The notes: a model not told the origin generated them from the sequence alone. Positions 53,143 to 62,906 are shown, counted from the stretch's first letter. The stretch is 64,000 bases of DNA from Ciceribacter ferrooxidans (GCF_004137355.1 NZ_SDVB01000042.1:1-64000), one strand, 5' to 3'. Made by a program: numbers and translations.

Positions 53143-56100
53143 ATGTCTTTGGTCAATTTCTTCGCACGCAACCGTTCCGAACGCTCGGACATGACCAAAC
53201 CGTTCGAGCAGGTCATCGATCAGACCAAGAAGAACAGCAAGAAGAACGAGCCGCCGCCGGCGCTACCCTGGAACGGTGGCCCCTCGGGCATTGTCGAAAA
53301 GCAGGTGGAGCCCGGACTTTGGCCTTTCCGCATTTATGAGCAGGCGGGCATCGATCCCAAGGACAACAAGGCCCTCAACGAGCAGCTGGCGGCGACGCCC
53401 GAGCTCGACCGGAAACCCTTCGGCAACAGGCCGTCGGCGCCAGAAGAAGCAGACAAGGCACTCGAGAACGGGGACGCCGTCTTCGTCCTGAGCCCCGAAC
53501 GGCTGGACCTTCTGGAAAAGCAGAGAACGGCCCTCGCCACGGCCAACGACAAGACCAAAAGCGAGAGCGAACGCGACAAGGCCAAGGACGATCTCGTCGT
53601 CGCCATCGCCAAGGAGGTCGATCTCGCTTCGGAAAGTCTCGGCACGCCGAAGTTCGGCGTCGACAAGAACGGCGACAAGAAGCTCGATGCCGGCGAGGTG
53701 AGCGATCTCGTCCGCCCCATCGCCGAGCGGGCACCGGATGACCGGGTCTTCATGGACGCGCTCAATCAGGTGCGCGACATGAAGGAGAAGGAATGGAAGG
53801 CGGACGGCAGGACCGACGACCAACTCGGGCGCATCGCCAGCCTCGGCGACAAGAAGGATTATGAAGGGGTCACCAGGGAGACCAAGAAGCAACTGGTCGA
53901 CATCGCTCTCGCCGCCGGCAATGAGGAGGGCGCGCAGATCACCGCGCTGACGAACCGTGCGTCGATCTATGCCGGCTATACCGCAGGCGATCCGGACAAA
54001 TACGGCGACGCCCTGAAGGCGGGGATCGAGGATGCCCTGAAGGAAGTGCGTGTCGATCGCCATGTCCGCGATCTCGAAGCGGCTTACGGAGAGGGAGGAG
54101 TCGAGGGCGCCGAGAAGTTCCTCGCCAAGCTCAAGGAGCAGACCGACCCGGCTCATGCGCTTCCGAGCTTCGATACCTCCGGCAAGGCGACCGGGGATAT
54201 CAAAAAGCTGCTTGACCAGTCGACCGGCGCACTGATCGCATCGGATCCTCGGGTCCGCAAGATGGTCGACCAGTCGATCGACGCCATCGCCGACTCCGGA
54301 AGCAAGGGGGACACCAAAGCGAAGATCAAGGCGATACAGGATCTCGGTGTCGCCTCGCAGAATATTCTCTACGGCGACGGTAAGAAGGCCGGGCCGGGCA
54401 AGGAGTTTGTCGATCACGTCGCCAATCGCATCGTCGAGAAGATGAACACCGAATTGCCGGGGCTCAACGTCCTCTCGCACCAGCGGATATTCAGCATCTT
54501 GAGCAGTGAGGACGTGAAGGGTGGCGGCACGGCACTGCTGACCGCGATGGCGGCTCGAACGGCGGAGCTCGGAAGTCAGAAGCGTGAGGAACTCGAGGCC
54601 AAGGGCGAGCTCGGCTACAACGACTACCTCGAGCAGAACTCCGACGCCCAATGGGCGATCCGCCGCAGCATCGAGAATTTCGGCAATGTCTCGAAGGCGC
54701 AGGACGAGAAGATCACCACGCTCTACAACGAGCTCTACCACGGCCTGTCCGGCTGGAACGGCGCCAAACCCGACGACCCTGTCTCGGGTGCCACGCAGCT
54801 CGCCCGAGACATGGAGGCGATCGACAACCTCAGCCCCGAAAACAAGCAGAAGTCCCAGGACCTCGTGAAGGAAGGGCAGGTCCGCCAGCAGCTCTGGGAA
54901 CAGCAGGAGAGCATCGATCTCGCCCTGAAGATCTACGAGGAGCCGCTCAGCAAGGTCGACGGCCTCAAGACGGAAGCACCGATTCCCTCGCTGTTTGGCA
55001 CCGGCATCATGATGACGAAGTCGAAGTCGATCAGCGAAGCGATGAAGGACCTGCCGGACATGCCGAAGAACGACGGTCCGGATCCCTACGCCAATGTGGA
55101 AAAGGGCACCGATCCGGACGCAACCGGTACGATCTGGGTTCAGCGTTCGGCGCGGGCGCTCGCAACCTTCGCCGTCACCGAATCCCTCAAGGGCCGTGTC
55201 GGCGACATCCAGACGGCGCTCGCGGAGAACCGCGTCCAGTCCGCTCTCATGAATGGCGGAGCCGGACTGAGCAAGGCTGAGGTCGACGCCGTCATGAAGT
55301 ACATCGACGGGACGGCCGACAAGAAGAACCCTGAACTCAACAAGTTCGTCAAGGACGTGACCGAAAAGATCGGTGAGGGGCGCCTCAAGGATATCGTGGC
55401 GGGAAGGGTGCAGCCGACCGATGCCGAGAGAACGCAGATACAGCAAATGAAACGGCTCAAGGTCGGCACGAATGCGATCGAGCGGCTCTCCGGCGGCGGC
55501 AGTGCCATCCTGTTCGGGCGCAACCTCGACGCGCTCGGCACGACCGGCGACGACATGGTCTACTACGTGCCGCATGCGATCATGCTGATGTCGGCGGCCA
55601 AGACCGCACTGAGGCCCTTGCCCGCCGACGTGCTCATCAACGAACCCAAGGGACCCACGACCGCGGAAGCAAAGATCGATGCGCTCAAGGAGCGCGTCAA
55701 CGCCAGCAGCAGTCTCTCCGCAAGCGAGAAGAAGCTCTGGAGCGGAGCCTTGAACTCGGGGCATTTCCTCCGCGGCGGCGGTATCGATGCCCTCTATGTC
55801 GGCGCGGACCTCAGCAACGCCATCATGCAGGGCACCGGCTGGATCGTCGGAGAGAAGGCCGACGGGGTCAAGGCGACCGGCTACGGTATCGCGACCGTCA
55901 GCGATGCCATGTTCGCCGCCGCCGGCGGGGCCGGGGCGCTCGAAGCGAAGGCCGCGAACAACGGGCTGGTTCGCCTGATGAGCCGGCTGGGTCCGCTGAA
56001 GATATCGGGCGTTGCGGCGGTGCTGCAGCTTGCCGGCGCCGGCATCGTCCAGGGGCGGAGCGCCTACAACGCCGCCCACACCTACGACAAGGCCGATGCA

Positions 56101-56730
56101 GACGCGATTCAGGTGATGTTCGGCGTCAAGGACCGAAAGGTCGCCGAGGCGCTGGCGGAGCATAACGATCTGCTTGATGAAGGCGTCATGGGCATCCTGC
56201 AGACGGTGTTCCCCGGTGACGAGCATCTGATGGGGGGTGACAGAGGAACCCGCAGCGCCGACGCCGTTCTGACGGGCACCTACGGAGCCGAGGGCTATAC
56301 GCGAGCGCGCCTCGGACAGCTCTTCAATCGCATGACGCCGGAGCAGGCGACCGAGTTGTCGGAAACCATTCGCGACATGACGGCGGACAAGGACGGAAAG
56401 GTTCCGGAAAGCCAGGAGGATATCAAATATCTCAAGCTGCCGGAGGACCCCACCAAGGTGGATCTGAGCAAATATCCGACGGTGAAGTACAACGCCGAGC
56501 AGAAACGCTACGAGGACTCTGAGACGACGATGTACTGGGACGGCAACCAGTGGTGGATGCCGCAGAAGAAGGTCTCCGCCGACGAGGCGATGCTGCCGAG
56601 CGACGACCCCCTGTGGTACCGTCCGTCAGACGGAACGCTGATGCATGAAAATGCCTACGCCTCCTATGTAGTGCCGCGCAGCACCGAAGGGTTGAAGGCC
56701 TGGCTGAGACGAAGGGGGTACCTGGAATAG
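53143..56730 (+). CDS. Giant cysteine-free protein with EF-hand, candidate T3SS substrate or translocator
   Basis: Encodes 1195 residues with AGCAGGGAG before ATG 53143 and not one cysteine. The first ~60 residues are polar, Lys/Asn/Ser-rich and lack a Sec signal. Residues 174-185 (DKNGDKKLDAGE) are a canonical EF-hand calcium loop. The middle (~200-850) is helical and charged. Weakly hydrophobic Gly/Ala segments occur near 805-835 and 915-980 (SDAMFAAAGGAGALEAKAA; ISGVAAVLQLAGAGIVQG). The tail contains YWDGNQWWMPQKK. The layout resembles large T3SS translocators or effectors such as HrpK, but no homology can be claimed. It converges with the LysM gene. Confidence 0.82.
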   Translation: MSLVNFFARNRSERSDMTKPFEQVIDQTKKNSKKNEPPPALPWNGGPSGIVEKQVEPGLWPFRIYEQAGIDPKDNKALNEQLAATPELDRKPFGNRPSAPEEADKALENGDAVFVLSPERLDLLEKQRTALATANDKTKSESERDKAKDDLVVAIAKEVDLASESLGTPKFGVDKNGDKKLDAGEVSDLVRPIAERAPDDRVFMDALNQVRDMKEKEWKADGRTDDQLGRIASLGDKKDYEGVTRETKKQLVDIALAAGNEEGAQITALTNRASIYAGYTAGDPDKYGDALKAGIEDALKEVRVDRHVRDLEAAYGEGGVEGAEKFLAKLKEQTDPAHALPSFDTSGKATGDIKKLLDQSTGALIASDPRVRKMVDQSIDAIADSGSKGDTKAKIKAIQDLGVASQNILYGDGKKAGPGKEFVDHVANRIVEKMNTELPGLNVLSHQRIFSILSSEDVKGGGTALLTAMAARTAELGSQKREELEAKGELGYNDYLEQNSDAQWAIRRSIENFGNVSKAQDEKITTLYNELYHGLSGWNGAKPDDPVSGATQLARDMEAIDNLSPENKQKSQDLVKEGQVRQQLWEQQESIDLALKIYEEPLSKVDGLKTEAPIPSLFGTGIMMTKSKSISEAMKDLPDMPKNDGPDPYANVEKGTDPDATGTIWVQRSARALATFAVTESLKGRVGDIQTALAENRVQSALMNGGAGLSKAEVDAVMKYIDGTADKKNPELNKFVKDVTEKIGEGRLKDIVAGRVQPTDAERTQIQQMKRLKVGTNAIERLSGGGSAILFGRNLDALGTTGDDMVYYVPHAIMLMSAAKTALRPLPADVLINEPKGPTTAEAKIDALKERVNASSSLSASEKKLWSGALNSGHFLRGGGIDALYVGADLSNAIMQGTGWIVGEKADGVKATGYGIATVSDAMFAAAGGAGALEAKAANNGLVRLMSRLGPLKISGVAAVLQLAGAGIVQGRSAYNAAHTYDKADADAIQVMFGVKDRKVAEALAEHNDLLDEGVMGILQTVFPGDEHLMGGDRGTRSADAVLTGTYGAEGYTRARLGQLFNRMTPEQATELSETIRDMTADKDGKVPESQEDIKYLKLPEDPTKVDLSKYPTVKYNAEQKRYEDSETTMYWDGNQWWMPQKKVSADEAMLPSDDPLWYRPSDGTLMHENAYASYVVPRSTEGLKAWLRRRGYLE

Positions 56731-56741
56731 GATCGCCCTGA

Positions 56742-56769
56742 AGCGCCCGTTGGTTTCCCGACGGGCGCT
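56742..56769. terminator. Hairpin between the convergent giant genes
   Basis: Perfect 9-bp stem AGCGCCCGT (56742-56750) and ACGGGCGCT (56761-56769) with a 10-base loop, in the 63-bp gap between converging genes. No T-tract is present on either side, so it may act as a weak bidirectional terminator. Confidence 0.5.
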
Positions 56770-56793
56770 CCGATCGCTGACGCCCCCGAACCG

Positions 56794-59700
56794 TCAGGCC
56801 ACCGGAATTCCGATGCCGAGTTCGGCAAGGACCACGTCGATCTGGCGTGCCGATGCAGGGGCGCCGTCTCCGCTCCGGATCTGGTCCGCGAGGCTCGGAA
56901 TATAGACCTCGCCGCCGACGTAGCGCTCATTCAGACGCCGCGTGTCGGTGTAACGCTCGTCCGATCCGGCAGTCGCCTCCAGTTTCGAAGGGTCGCCGCC
57001 GATCTCGTCGAGCGTGTGGTGCAGGTTGTCGCGCAACGTCTCCAAGTCTTCCTTCGGAATGCCGTTCAGCCAGTCGACGAACCGCTGGCGGCCGTCCTGC
57101 TGGTCGAGCCGAAAGCCCCTGAGTTCGGCATATCTGGCGAGGATCGCCACGGGGCTGTATCCGTCGCCGCTCTGGTCAACGAGCACGCCGGACGCGGTCT
57201 CGCTCAAGCCGGAATGGGCGAGGAAGTGCCTCGACGTGTCGGTCATGTAGCGGTTGGAATCGCGAGTGTCGGCGACGATCATCTGGCCGATCACCGCGGC
57301 GCCGACGATGACGAGGCCCGCCGGGCCGAACATCGTGCCGGTTCCGAGTGCCGCCATGACCGTTCCGCCCGCCGCGGCAGCCGAGAGGCTTCCCATCAAC
57401 GGGTCGCCGCCCTTGAAATAGTCGAAGGCGATCCAGGCGTCGAAGCCGCCGCTCAGCGCCCCGAGGAACTTGACCGCCGGCCGGCTGCTGCTGCCGAAGT
57501 GCTTGACGGCGGTGGAGTCGGAGCGAAGCAGGTCCATTCCGCCGAGGAGCTCCGTCGTCCGCTGGCCGAGCCCGACGGCATCGATCACCACTTTGAGGTT
57601 GTTCCTGAGGCTCGGGCTGTTCTGGGCCGCGTTCGCGGAATTGGCGACGCTCGCCCCCGTCGCAGCGAGACCGATCAGCCGGAGCATCTGGCCGGGGCCG
57701 GTGGTGTTCGCGAAGGAGCGGACGCCGCTCGAGCTCTTGAGATCGTTCAGATCATTGTCGAGGGCCGCCATCTTCGTCCGCGCCTGCTCAAGCGTTTCCC
57801 CCGGCTCCGGCAAGGACCTGCCGACCGCATCAATCGCCCGGTTCATGTCGGCTTCGGGGATGCCGAGCATTCGTGAAAGGCCGCCGTCTTTCAGCCCTTG
57901 CAGGCCGGCCTTCGCCTTGCCGAGGGCGGCCGGATCGCCGGTCTGCAGATCGGTGAAGGACGGCAGCACCTTTTGGCGAATGATCTGGGTCGTCGCCTCT
58001 TCGGCGAGCTTCCGGCCCCGGTCGGTGAGGCGGGCCTGATAGCCCAGGAGGTTCAGCACGACCGGACTGTCGAGCAGCTCCGGGTTCTTCTTCATCGCGA
58101 TCTCGACGGCCATTGCGGTCTTTTCGTCCGAAAGGATTTTGCCGATTTCATCGTCGACGGCCTGTCGTTGAGACGCCAGTTCCGGCGGCAGATTGCCGAG
58201 CGCCGTCAGCTGCCGCAGCAGTTTTTCGCCGCTCTCGGCAATGCTGTCTTCGAGACGCTGCTCCGTTGCGGCCCATTCCGGACCCTTCTCCTTCTTGTAA
58301 TCGTCGATTGCCTTCGTGAGCTGCTCCGGGCTCATGGTGCCGCCGTGGTTGGAAACGAGCCACTGCAGTTCCTGCATATGGGCAGAATAGGCGATCACGT
58401 CCTGGTTGACCCTGGCGGACGCATATTGCTTGACCTGCGGAACGATGTTCCGGACGACGAAATCGGAAGAGGTCGGGGCACTTTTGACGGCCACGGCGAT
58501 CGGATAGTCGAGACGGGAGCCGTTGGCGATCGCCATCGGTATGGAGTTCAGGCCATAGCCACCGAACCTGGAGAAACGTTCGATGATGGCATCGGCTCCC
58601 GGGCTGCCGCTTATGCGGTCTATAATCGTCATCAGGTTCGTCTGGCCGTTTGTCCCGATCAGATCGCCGCCGATCCTTTCCTGCTTCCGGCCGTTTGCCG
58701 CCTCGATGACGGGCATGGCGGAAGAGAGGAGCTTCACGGCCAGCCGCGGATCGACGCCGTCCGTCAGCTGCTCGAGATTGCGCATCGTCGTGGCCGCATC
58801 GCCCTGTTCGCTGACGGCCTCCTCCGGCTGATAGTCGGCGAGTGGTTTCGACGCCCGGCTCGCCGCCTTGTCGATGAGAGCCTGCGCATCCTCGGAGCGC
58901 AGAAGCACGTGCTGGATCTCCGGCGCCGCCGAAGCGAAGGCCGAGGAGAGTTTGCGAAAAGCTTCTTCCGGGCTACGGGAGGCGTTCGCACCGTCGATGA
59001 TCGTGCGGGCACTGGCCTCGACGTCGGTGCCGGCATGTGTCGACGGACGCAGGTCGATATTCAGCGCCTTCGCCGTGTCCTCGATCGCCATTCGGGCAGG
59101 CGCCGCATCCGTCCACTCCCGGTCGTAGATCCGCTGCAGCACCTCGGATCGCTGCGTTTCCGGTCGCGTCTCGAGAAAGGCCCGGATGTCGGTGGCGATC
59201 TCGGCCGTCGCCGCCCGATAATCGATGTTCGGATCATCGGAATATTGGATGCGGTTGCCGCGATCATAGATGTCTTCGGCAATCACCGTCTCGCTGTCCG
59301 TTCTCAGGCCGCGCCCCAGGATCGCCGCCTTAACCGCACTGCCGGCGGGGCCTGCATCGAGCCAGTCGCTCTCCATCAGCCGGAGGGCCGCCGCTTGTCG
59401 TTCGGCCGCCGGCAGGTTGTCGAGATAGGTGCCGACGTCACGCTGCATATCCCGGCCTTCGGCGACGTAATCGATGCCGGACGGATTGTCGGCATAGGCG
59501 AGCTTGTTGCCGCGGTCATAGAGATCGTCGACGAATGCAGCTTCACCCCTCGGCACGCCCTTGCCGTCGACGGGACCGTCGGCGACGAGCTCGGGGGAGG
59601 CTAGGGGCACGATCACCACGTCATTCGGCTGAACGGTCCCGCCGCCCGTCAGCCGGATGCGGTTCGATGCGGCGAGATCCTCGAGGCTGACATGGTTCTC

Positions 59701-59913
59701 GCTCGCGATCTCCCAGAGGCTGTCGCCCTTCTCGACGATGAAGGCTTTTTCCGTCATCGGGTCGATCGCCTTCGGGCCGCCTGCCGCAGCCCTTTCGCGC
59801 ACGGCCTGGTTGATCTGCTCAATGAAGAAGCGGCGCTGTTCGTCGGAAACGGCGGTGGTGTGGCCGCTTGCGTGGTGGCGGCTCTTGCCGTCGAGGTCGA
59901 TGCGGTAGGACAT
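56794..59913 (-). CDS. Giant cysteine-free LysM protein, candidate T3SS substrate
   Basis: Encodes 1039 residues from ATG 59913 (GGGAG upstream); the extra upstream codons include cysteines and no ribosome site. A LysM domain lies at ~57-105 (FIVEKGDSLWEIASENHVSL). Two tandem repeats follow, ~129-199 (DLYDRGNKLAYADNPSGIDY) and ~213-280 (DIYDRGNRIQYSDDPNIDY). The middle is helical. Gly/Ala-rich hydrophobic segments at ~838-880 (GTVMAALGTGTMFGPAGLVI, VGAAVIGQMIV) could enter a membrane. The D-x-S-x-DG stretch DQSGDGYSP (~913) is EF-hand-like but incomplete. There is no Sec signal and no cysteine. It lies 188 bp after sctT on the same strand. Confidence 0.82.
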   Translation of the reverse strand: MSYRIDLDGKSRHHASGHTTAVSDEQRRFFIEQINQAVRERAAAGGPKAIDPMTEKAFIVEKGDSLWEIASENHVSLEDLAASNRIRLTGGGTVQPNDVVIVPLASPELVADGPVDGKGVPRGEAAFVDDLYDRGNKLAYADNPSGIDYVAEGRDMQRDVGTYLDNLPAAERQAAALRLMESDWLDAGPAGSAVKAAILGRGLRTDSETVIAEDIYDRGNRIQYSDDPNIDYRAATAEIATDIRAFLETRPETQRSEVLQRIYDREWTDAAPARMAIEDTAKALNIDLRPSTHAGTDVEASARTIIDGANASRSPEEAFRKLSSAFASAAPEIQHVLLRSEDAQALIDKAASRASKPLADYQPEEAVSEQGDAATTMRNLEQLTDGVDPRLAVKLLSSAMPVIEAANGRKQERIGGDLIGTNGQTNLMTIIDRISGSPGADAIIERFSRFGGYGLNSIPMAIANGSRLDYPIAVAVKSAPTSSDFVVRNIVPQVKQYASARVNQDVIAYSAHMQELQWLVSNHGGTMSPEQLTKAIDDYKKEKGPEWAATEQRLEDSIAESGEKLLRQLTALGNLPPELASQRQAVDDEIGKILSDEKTAMAVEIAMKKNPELLDSPVVLNLLGYQARLTDRGRKLAEEATTQIIRQKVLPSFTDLQTGDPAALGKAKAGLQGLKDGGLSRMLGIPEADMNRAIDAVGRSLPEPGETLEQARTKMAALDNDLNDLKSSSGVRSFANTTGPGQMLRLIGLAATGASVANSANAAQNSPSLRNNLKVVIDAVGLGQRTTELLGGMDLLRSDSTAVKHFGSSSRPAVKFLGALSGGFDAWIAFDYFKGGDPLMGSLSAAAAGGTVMAALGTGTMFGPAGLVIVGAAVIGQMIVADTRDSNRYMTDTSRHFLAHSGLSETASGVLVDQSGDGYSPVAILARYAELRGFRLDQQDGRQRFVDWLNGIPKEDLETLRDNLHHTLDEIGGDPSKLEATAGSDERYTDTRRLNERYVGGEVYIPSLADQIRSGDGAPASARQIDVVLAELGIGIPVA

Positions 59914-60101
59914 GGGCCTGGATCTCCCTGGCTCTGCGCAGCATTCGAGGCTGCCCATTCCGCACGGCGAAATGGAAAGCGAAGAACGAGACATCAATTC
60001 AAGGTGCTAGGCGGGCGCGCGTGGACGCGGGCACCACTATGGCGGGCCTTGTTAATGGTTTGATGACAGGAGCGGGGATTCTCGGCCGGCGGAACGCGAT
60101 G

Positions 60102-60923
60102 TTATCGCGGGGTCGGCTCAAGGAGGTCACGCAACACGGCCGGCGCGTCTTTGAAGAGAGCGAGTTCCGCAACCATGTATTGCAGGAGATAGGTGAGATA
60201 GAGCACGATCAGGATCGCAAAGATCAGGTTCTTGACGGCCAGCGACAGGTCGAAGACGTGAAACTGCGGCGCCATGCGCGAGAGATAGGCAAGCATCAGA
60301 TCGGCAATGAGCAGCGCAAGGACGATCGGGGCGATCAGGAGCACCCCGATCTGCATGACGCGATCGAGGATTCCGAGCACAGCAAAACCTGCGCCGGTAC
60401 CAAGTGCCGGCGAAAAGCTGGTGACGGGCCAGATCTCGTAGCTGCGGTAATAGGTGTCGGCGAGCAGCGAAAAACCGCCCGACTTGAAGAAGAGCGCGAC
60501 GAGCGCCAGGACGAAGAACGTCCCGGCAATACTGGTCTCGGTCGCCTGCAGCGGATCGACGAGCTGCGCCGACGTCGAGCCGCGCTGCAGGTCGACGAGG
60601 TCGCCGGCCATTTCGGCTGCCCAGAAGGGAATACCAAGCACCACACCGAGAATGACGCCGAGAATGAGTTCCTTGAAGACGAGACCGGTCACGACCAGAC
60701 TCGAGAAGCTCTGCCCCTCCGCGAATGTCGCCATGAAGCCCGGTATCAGAGGCAGCGCTATCGCGATGGCGACGCCGGAGCGAATGAGGCCCGTGAGCCC
60801 GAGCCTGACGAAGGCGGGGGTGATGACGATCATGCCCAGCGCCCGGGCCATCGCGATTGCCGCTGCGGCGAGCACCGGATAGACGACATCGACCAGCGAT
60901 GAGGTGGCGGAGAGAATGTCCAC
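60102..60923 (-). CDS. sctT: Type III secretion export apparatus protein SctT
   Basis: Encodes 273 residues with about six to eight helices. It belongs to the SctT/FliR family: MARALGMIVITPAFVRLGLT, then FKELILGVILGVVLGIPFWA and AGDLVDLQRGSTSAQLVDPL. The non-flagellar assignment rests on gene order and on missing flagellar genes. SctT forms the inner-membrane export gate with SctR and SctS. It starts 8 bp after sctS. Confidence 0.9.
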   Translation of the reverse strand: MDILSATSSLVDVVYPVLAAAAIAMARALGMIVITPAFVRLGLTGLIRSGVAIAIALPLIPGFMATFAEGQSFSSLVVTGLVFKELILGVILGVVLGIPFWAAEMAGDLVDLQRGSTSAQLVDPLQATETSIAGTFFVLALVALFFKSGGFSLLADTYYRSYEIWPVTSFSPALGTGAGFAVLGILDRVMQIGVLLIAPIVLALLIADLMLAYLSRMAPQFHVFDLSLAVKNLIFAILIVLYLTYLLQYMVAELALFKDAPAVLRDLLEPTPR

Positions 60924-60931
60924 GCCGCCCC

Positions 60932-61201
60932 CTACCGCGTGAGGGCCGGAAAGATGTCGAGCGTATCGCTGGCGAAGTCGGCGACCTGCATGGCGAGCGT
61001 CGGCCCGAGCACGATCAGAGCGAGCATGACGGCGACCAGCTTGACCGCCTGCGGGAGCGTCTGGTCCTGGATCTGCGTGAGCGCCTGGATGAGGCCGACG
61101 CTGATCCCGATGACGATCGCGATGGCGAGCGCCGGGCCCGAGGCGATCAGCACGGTCAGCATCGCTTTCTGCGTCTGGGCGAGGAAGGCGGTTTGATCCA
61201 T
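60932..61201 (-). CDS. sctS: Type III secretion export apparatus protein SctS
   Basis: Encodes 89 residues from ATG 61201, the usual size for SctS/FliQ, with two membrane hairpin helices (AMLTVLIASGPALAIAIVIG; LVAVMLALIVLGPTLAMQVA). The linker GLIQALTQIQDQTLPQAVKL is the family's most conserved part. It lies 5 bp after sctR. Confidence 0.9.
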   Translation of the reverse strand: MDQTAFLAQTQKAMLTVLIASGPALAIAIVIGISVGLIQALTQIQDQTLPQAVKLVAVMLALIVLGPTLAMQVADFASDTLDIFPALTR

Positions 61202-61206
61202 GGGCG

Positions 61207-61860
61207 CTATCCGTAGCTGAGGATCAGGCCGTGCATCAGCCGCGACCAACCGTTGACGGCAACGAAGAGGAATATCTTCAGCGGGATCGAGATCAGCGTC
61301 GGCGAGACCATCATCATCCCCATGGCCATCAGCACCATCGAGACGATGAGATCGATGACGAGGAACGGCAGGTAGAGCAGAAAGCCGATCTCGAAGGCGC
61401 GGGTGAGCTCGGAACTCACAAAGGCCGGAACGAGGATCAGCAGGCTGTCGCTCTTCACGGCGGCTCTTGCTTCCTCCGACCAGATCCGCTCCGTCGCCTG
61501 CAGGAAGAACTGGCGCTCGTTCTCGTCCGTGTAGCGGGTAAGGTGCGCCTGGAGCGGCGCCCGGACCTGATCGGCGGCCCGCATCATGCTGTCCATCGAC
61601 TGAACGTCGATCTGCTCGGTCGAGAGCGTCCGGTACATTTCGCCGACGAGCGGCGTCGTCACATAGACGGTGAGGATCAGCGCGACGCCGTAGAGGACCA
61701 GATTGGGCGGCGATTGCTGGATGCCGAGCGCGTTGCGGATCAGAAAGAGGACGATCGAGATCTTCAGAAAACCGGTCATCGTCACCACCGCGAGCGGGAT
61801 GAGCCCGATCGTCGAGACGATGATGATGATCGGAATGAGATTGGTGGTCGTCTCACCCAT
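61207..61860 (-). CDS. sctR: Type III secretion export apparatus protein SctR
   Basis: Encodes 217 residues of the SctR/FliP family, with four helices. GFLKISIVLFLIRNALGIQQ and SPPNLVLYGVALILTVYVTT are typical; the LIRNALGIQQ form favours SctR over FliP. The end VSPTLISIPLKIFLFVAVNG is conserved. There is no cleavable signal peptide, unlike most FliP. It overlaps sctQ by 8 bp. Confidence 0.93.
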   Translation of the reverse strand: MGETTTNLIPIIIIVSTIGLIPLAVVTMTGFLKISIVLFLIRNALGIQQSPPNLVLYGVALILTVYVTTPLVGEMYRTLSTEQIDVQSMDSMMRAADQVRAPLQAHLTRYTDENERQFFLQATERIWSEEARAAVKSDSLLILVPAFVSSELTRAFEIGFLLYLPFLVIDLIVSMVLMAMGMMMVSPTLISIPLKIFLFVAVNGWSRLMHGLILSYG

Positions 61861-62905
61861 CGGTCGAGAGCCGCACCACGCGCACGCCGAGACCTTCCCC
61901 GATACGGATCAGCTCTCCCTTTCCGATGAGCCGCCCGTTGGCCAGGATGCTGACCGGACTTGCAAGGCTCGGATTGGCATGAAGCACCGTCCCTTCGCCC
62001 ATCGCGGCGATCTCATTCAGAGGGAACTCGGCGCGGCCGATCTCGAAGACCAGCTCGATCGGCAGGTCGGCGAGCGATTCGAGCTCTTCGGACGAAGGCG
62101 TCTCCTGTGTCATGGCGGAAAATTCCCAACTTGTTTTCAATGGCTTCCAGCCGGAGGTGAAGACAAAGCCGTCTTCGCGGCGATCGAGCGTGGCTGCGAG
62201 GTGATTACCGAGTGTTGCGAAGGCGTCGTGGTCACCGAAACGCTCGACCAGGATCACGTCGCCCGGGCGCAGACCTTTCAACTCTCCGAGGCTCAGTTGC
62301 TGTGTGCCCGCCCGGATCTGCACGGGCTGCACGAGACTTCCGGCAAAGCCTGATGGGAGGCGCCGGCCGACATCGAGCGACGTGCCGATCTTCATCGCCG
62401 CCGCGGCGCTCAGCTGAAGTTCCGCGGGGAGCGGAAAGTCACCGCCGTTGACCGACCATACAAGCTTGATGGGATAGTCCTGCGCCGTCCCGGGAGGTCC
62501 GAGCCGTAGTGGCTCGCCGATGTGCGTTTCCAGTGCGGCGAGAGAAGGGGCGAGGGCCTCCTCCAGGAGGATGTTGCGCTGCAGGGCGGTCAGCCGCGAG
62601 ACGTCACCCCGGACCCCGAGTGCGGCAGAGAGCCCGTCGAGTGCTGCGGCGGGCATCATCCAGCGGCCAGGCGCGGTGCCGATGAGGAAGGCGACCTCGA
62701 TCGGATCGGTCAGCCGCGCCGCGCCGTCCGCCGGCACGAATGCGAGTTCGGCCGGCGGCAGCGAGAGATTGAAGGCGACACGAACGCCCACGAGACGGTT
62801 GATGAGGTCCACATGCGCCGCGGCCACTTCCGGAAGCCATGAGGTATCCTCCGCATGCGGGCGGAGTTCGGCAGCGGCGGAGCTTGCGTGCGCGGTCGAC
62901 CTCAT
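61853..62905 (-). CDS. sctQ: Type III secretion C-ring protein SctQ
   Basis: Encodes 350 residues from ATG 62905, with AGGAAACGG inside the sctO end. The C-terminal SpoA domain (~275-345) has LADLPIELVFEIGRAEFPLN and GRLIGKGELIRIGEGLGVRV. A second SpoA-like region is near 180-255 (LGELKGLRPGDVILVERFGD). The N-terminal half is variable, as in other SctQ. It forms the cytoplasmic sorting platform that loads substrates onto SctN. Confidence 0.87.
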   Translation of the reverse strand: MRSTAHASSAAAELRPHAEDTSWLPEVAAAHVDLINRLVGVRVAFNLSLPPAELAFVPADGAARLTDPIEVAFLIGTAPGRWMMPAAALDGLSAALGVRGDVSRLTALQRNILLEEALAPSLAALETHIGEPLRLGPPGTAQDYPIKLVWSVNGGDFPLPAELQLSAAAAMKIGTSLDVGRRLPSGFAGSLVQPVQIRAGTQQLSLGELKGLRPGDVILVERFGDHDAFATLGNHLAATLDRREDGFVFTSGWKPLKTSWEFSAMTQETPSSEELESLADLPIELVFEIGRAEFPLNEIAAMGEGTVLHANPSLASPVSILANGRLIGKGELIRIGEGLGVRVVRLSTDG

Positions 62906-62906
62906 T

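Noticed and set aside
53263-56226. 987-codon open frame on the minus strand
   Set aside because: It is antisense to the 1195-residue gene, with no ribosome-binding site and a composition (Arg, His, Asp, Gly and Val rich) typical of the shadow of a high-GC gene.
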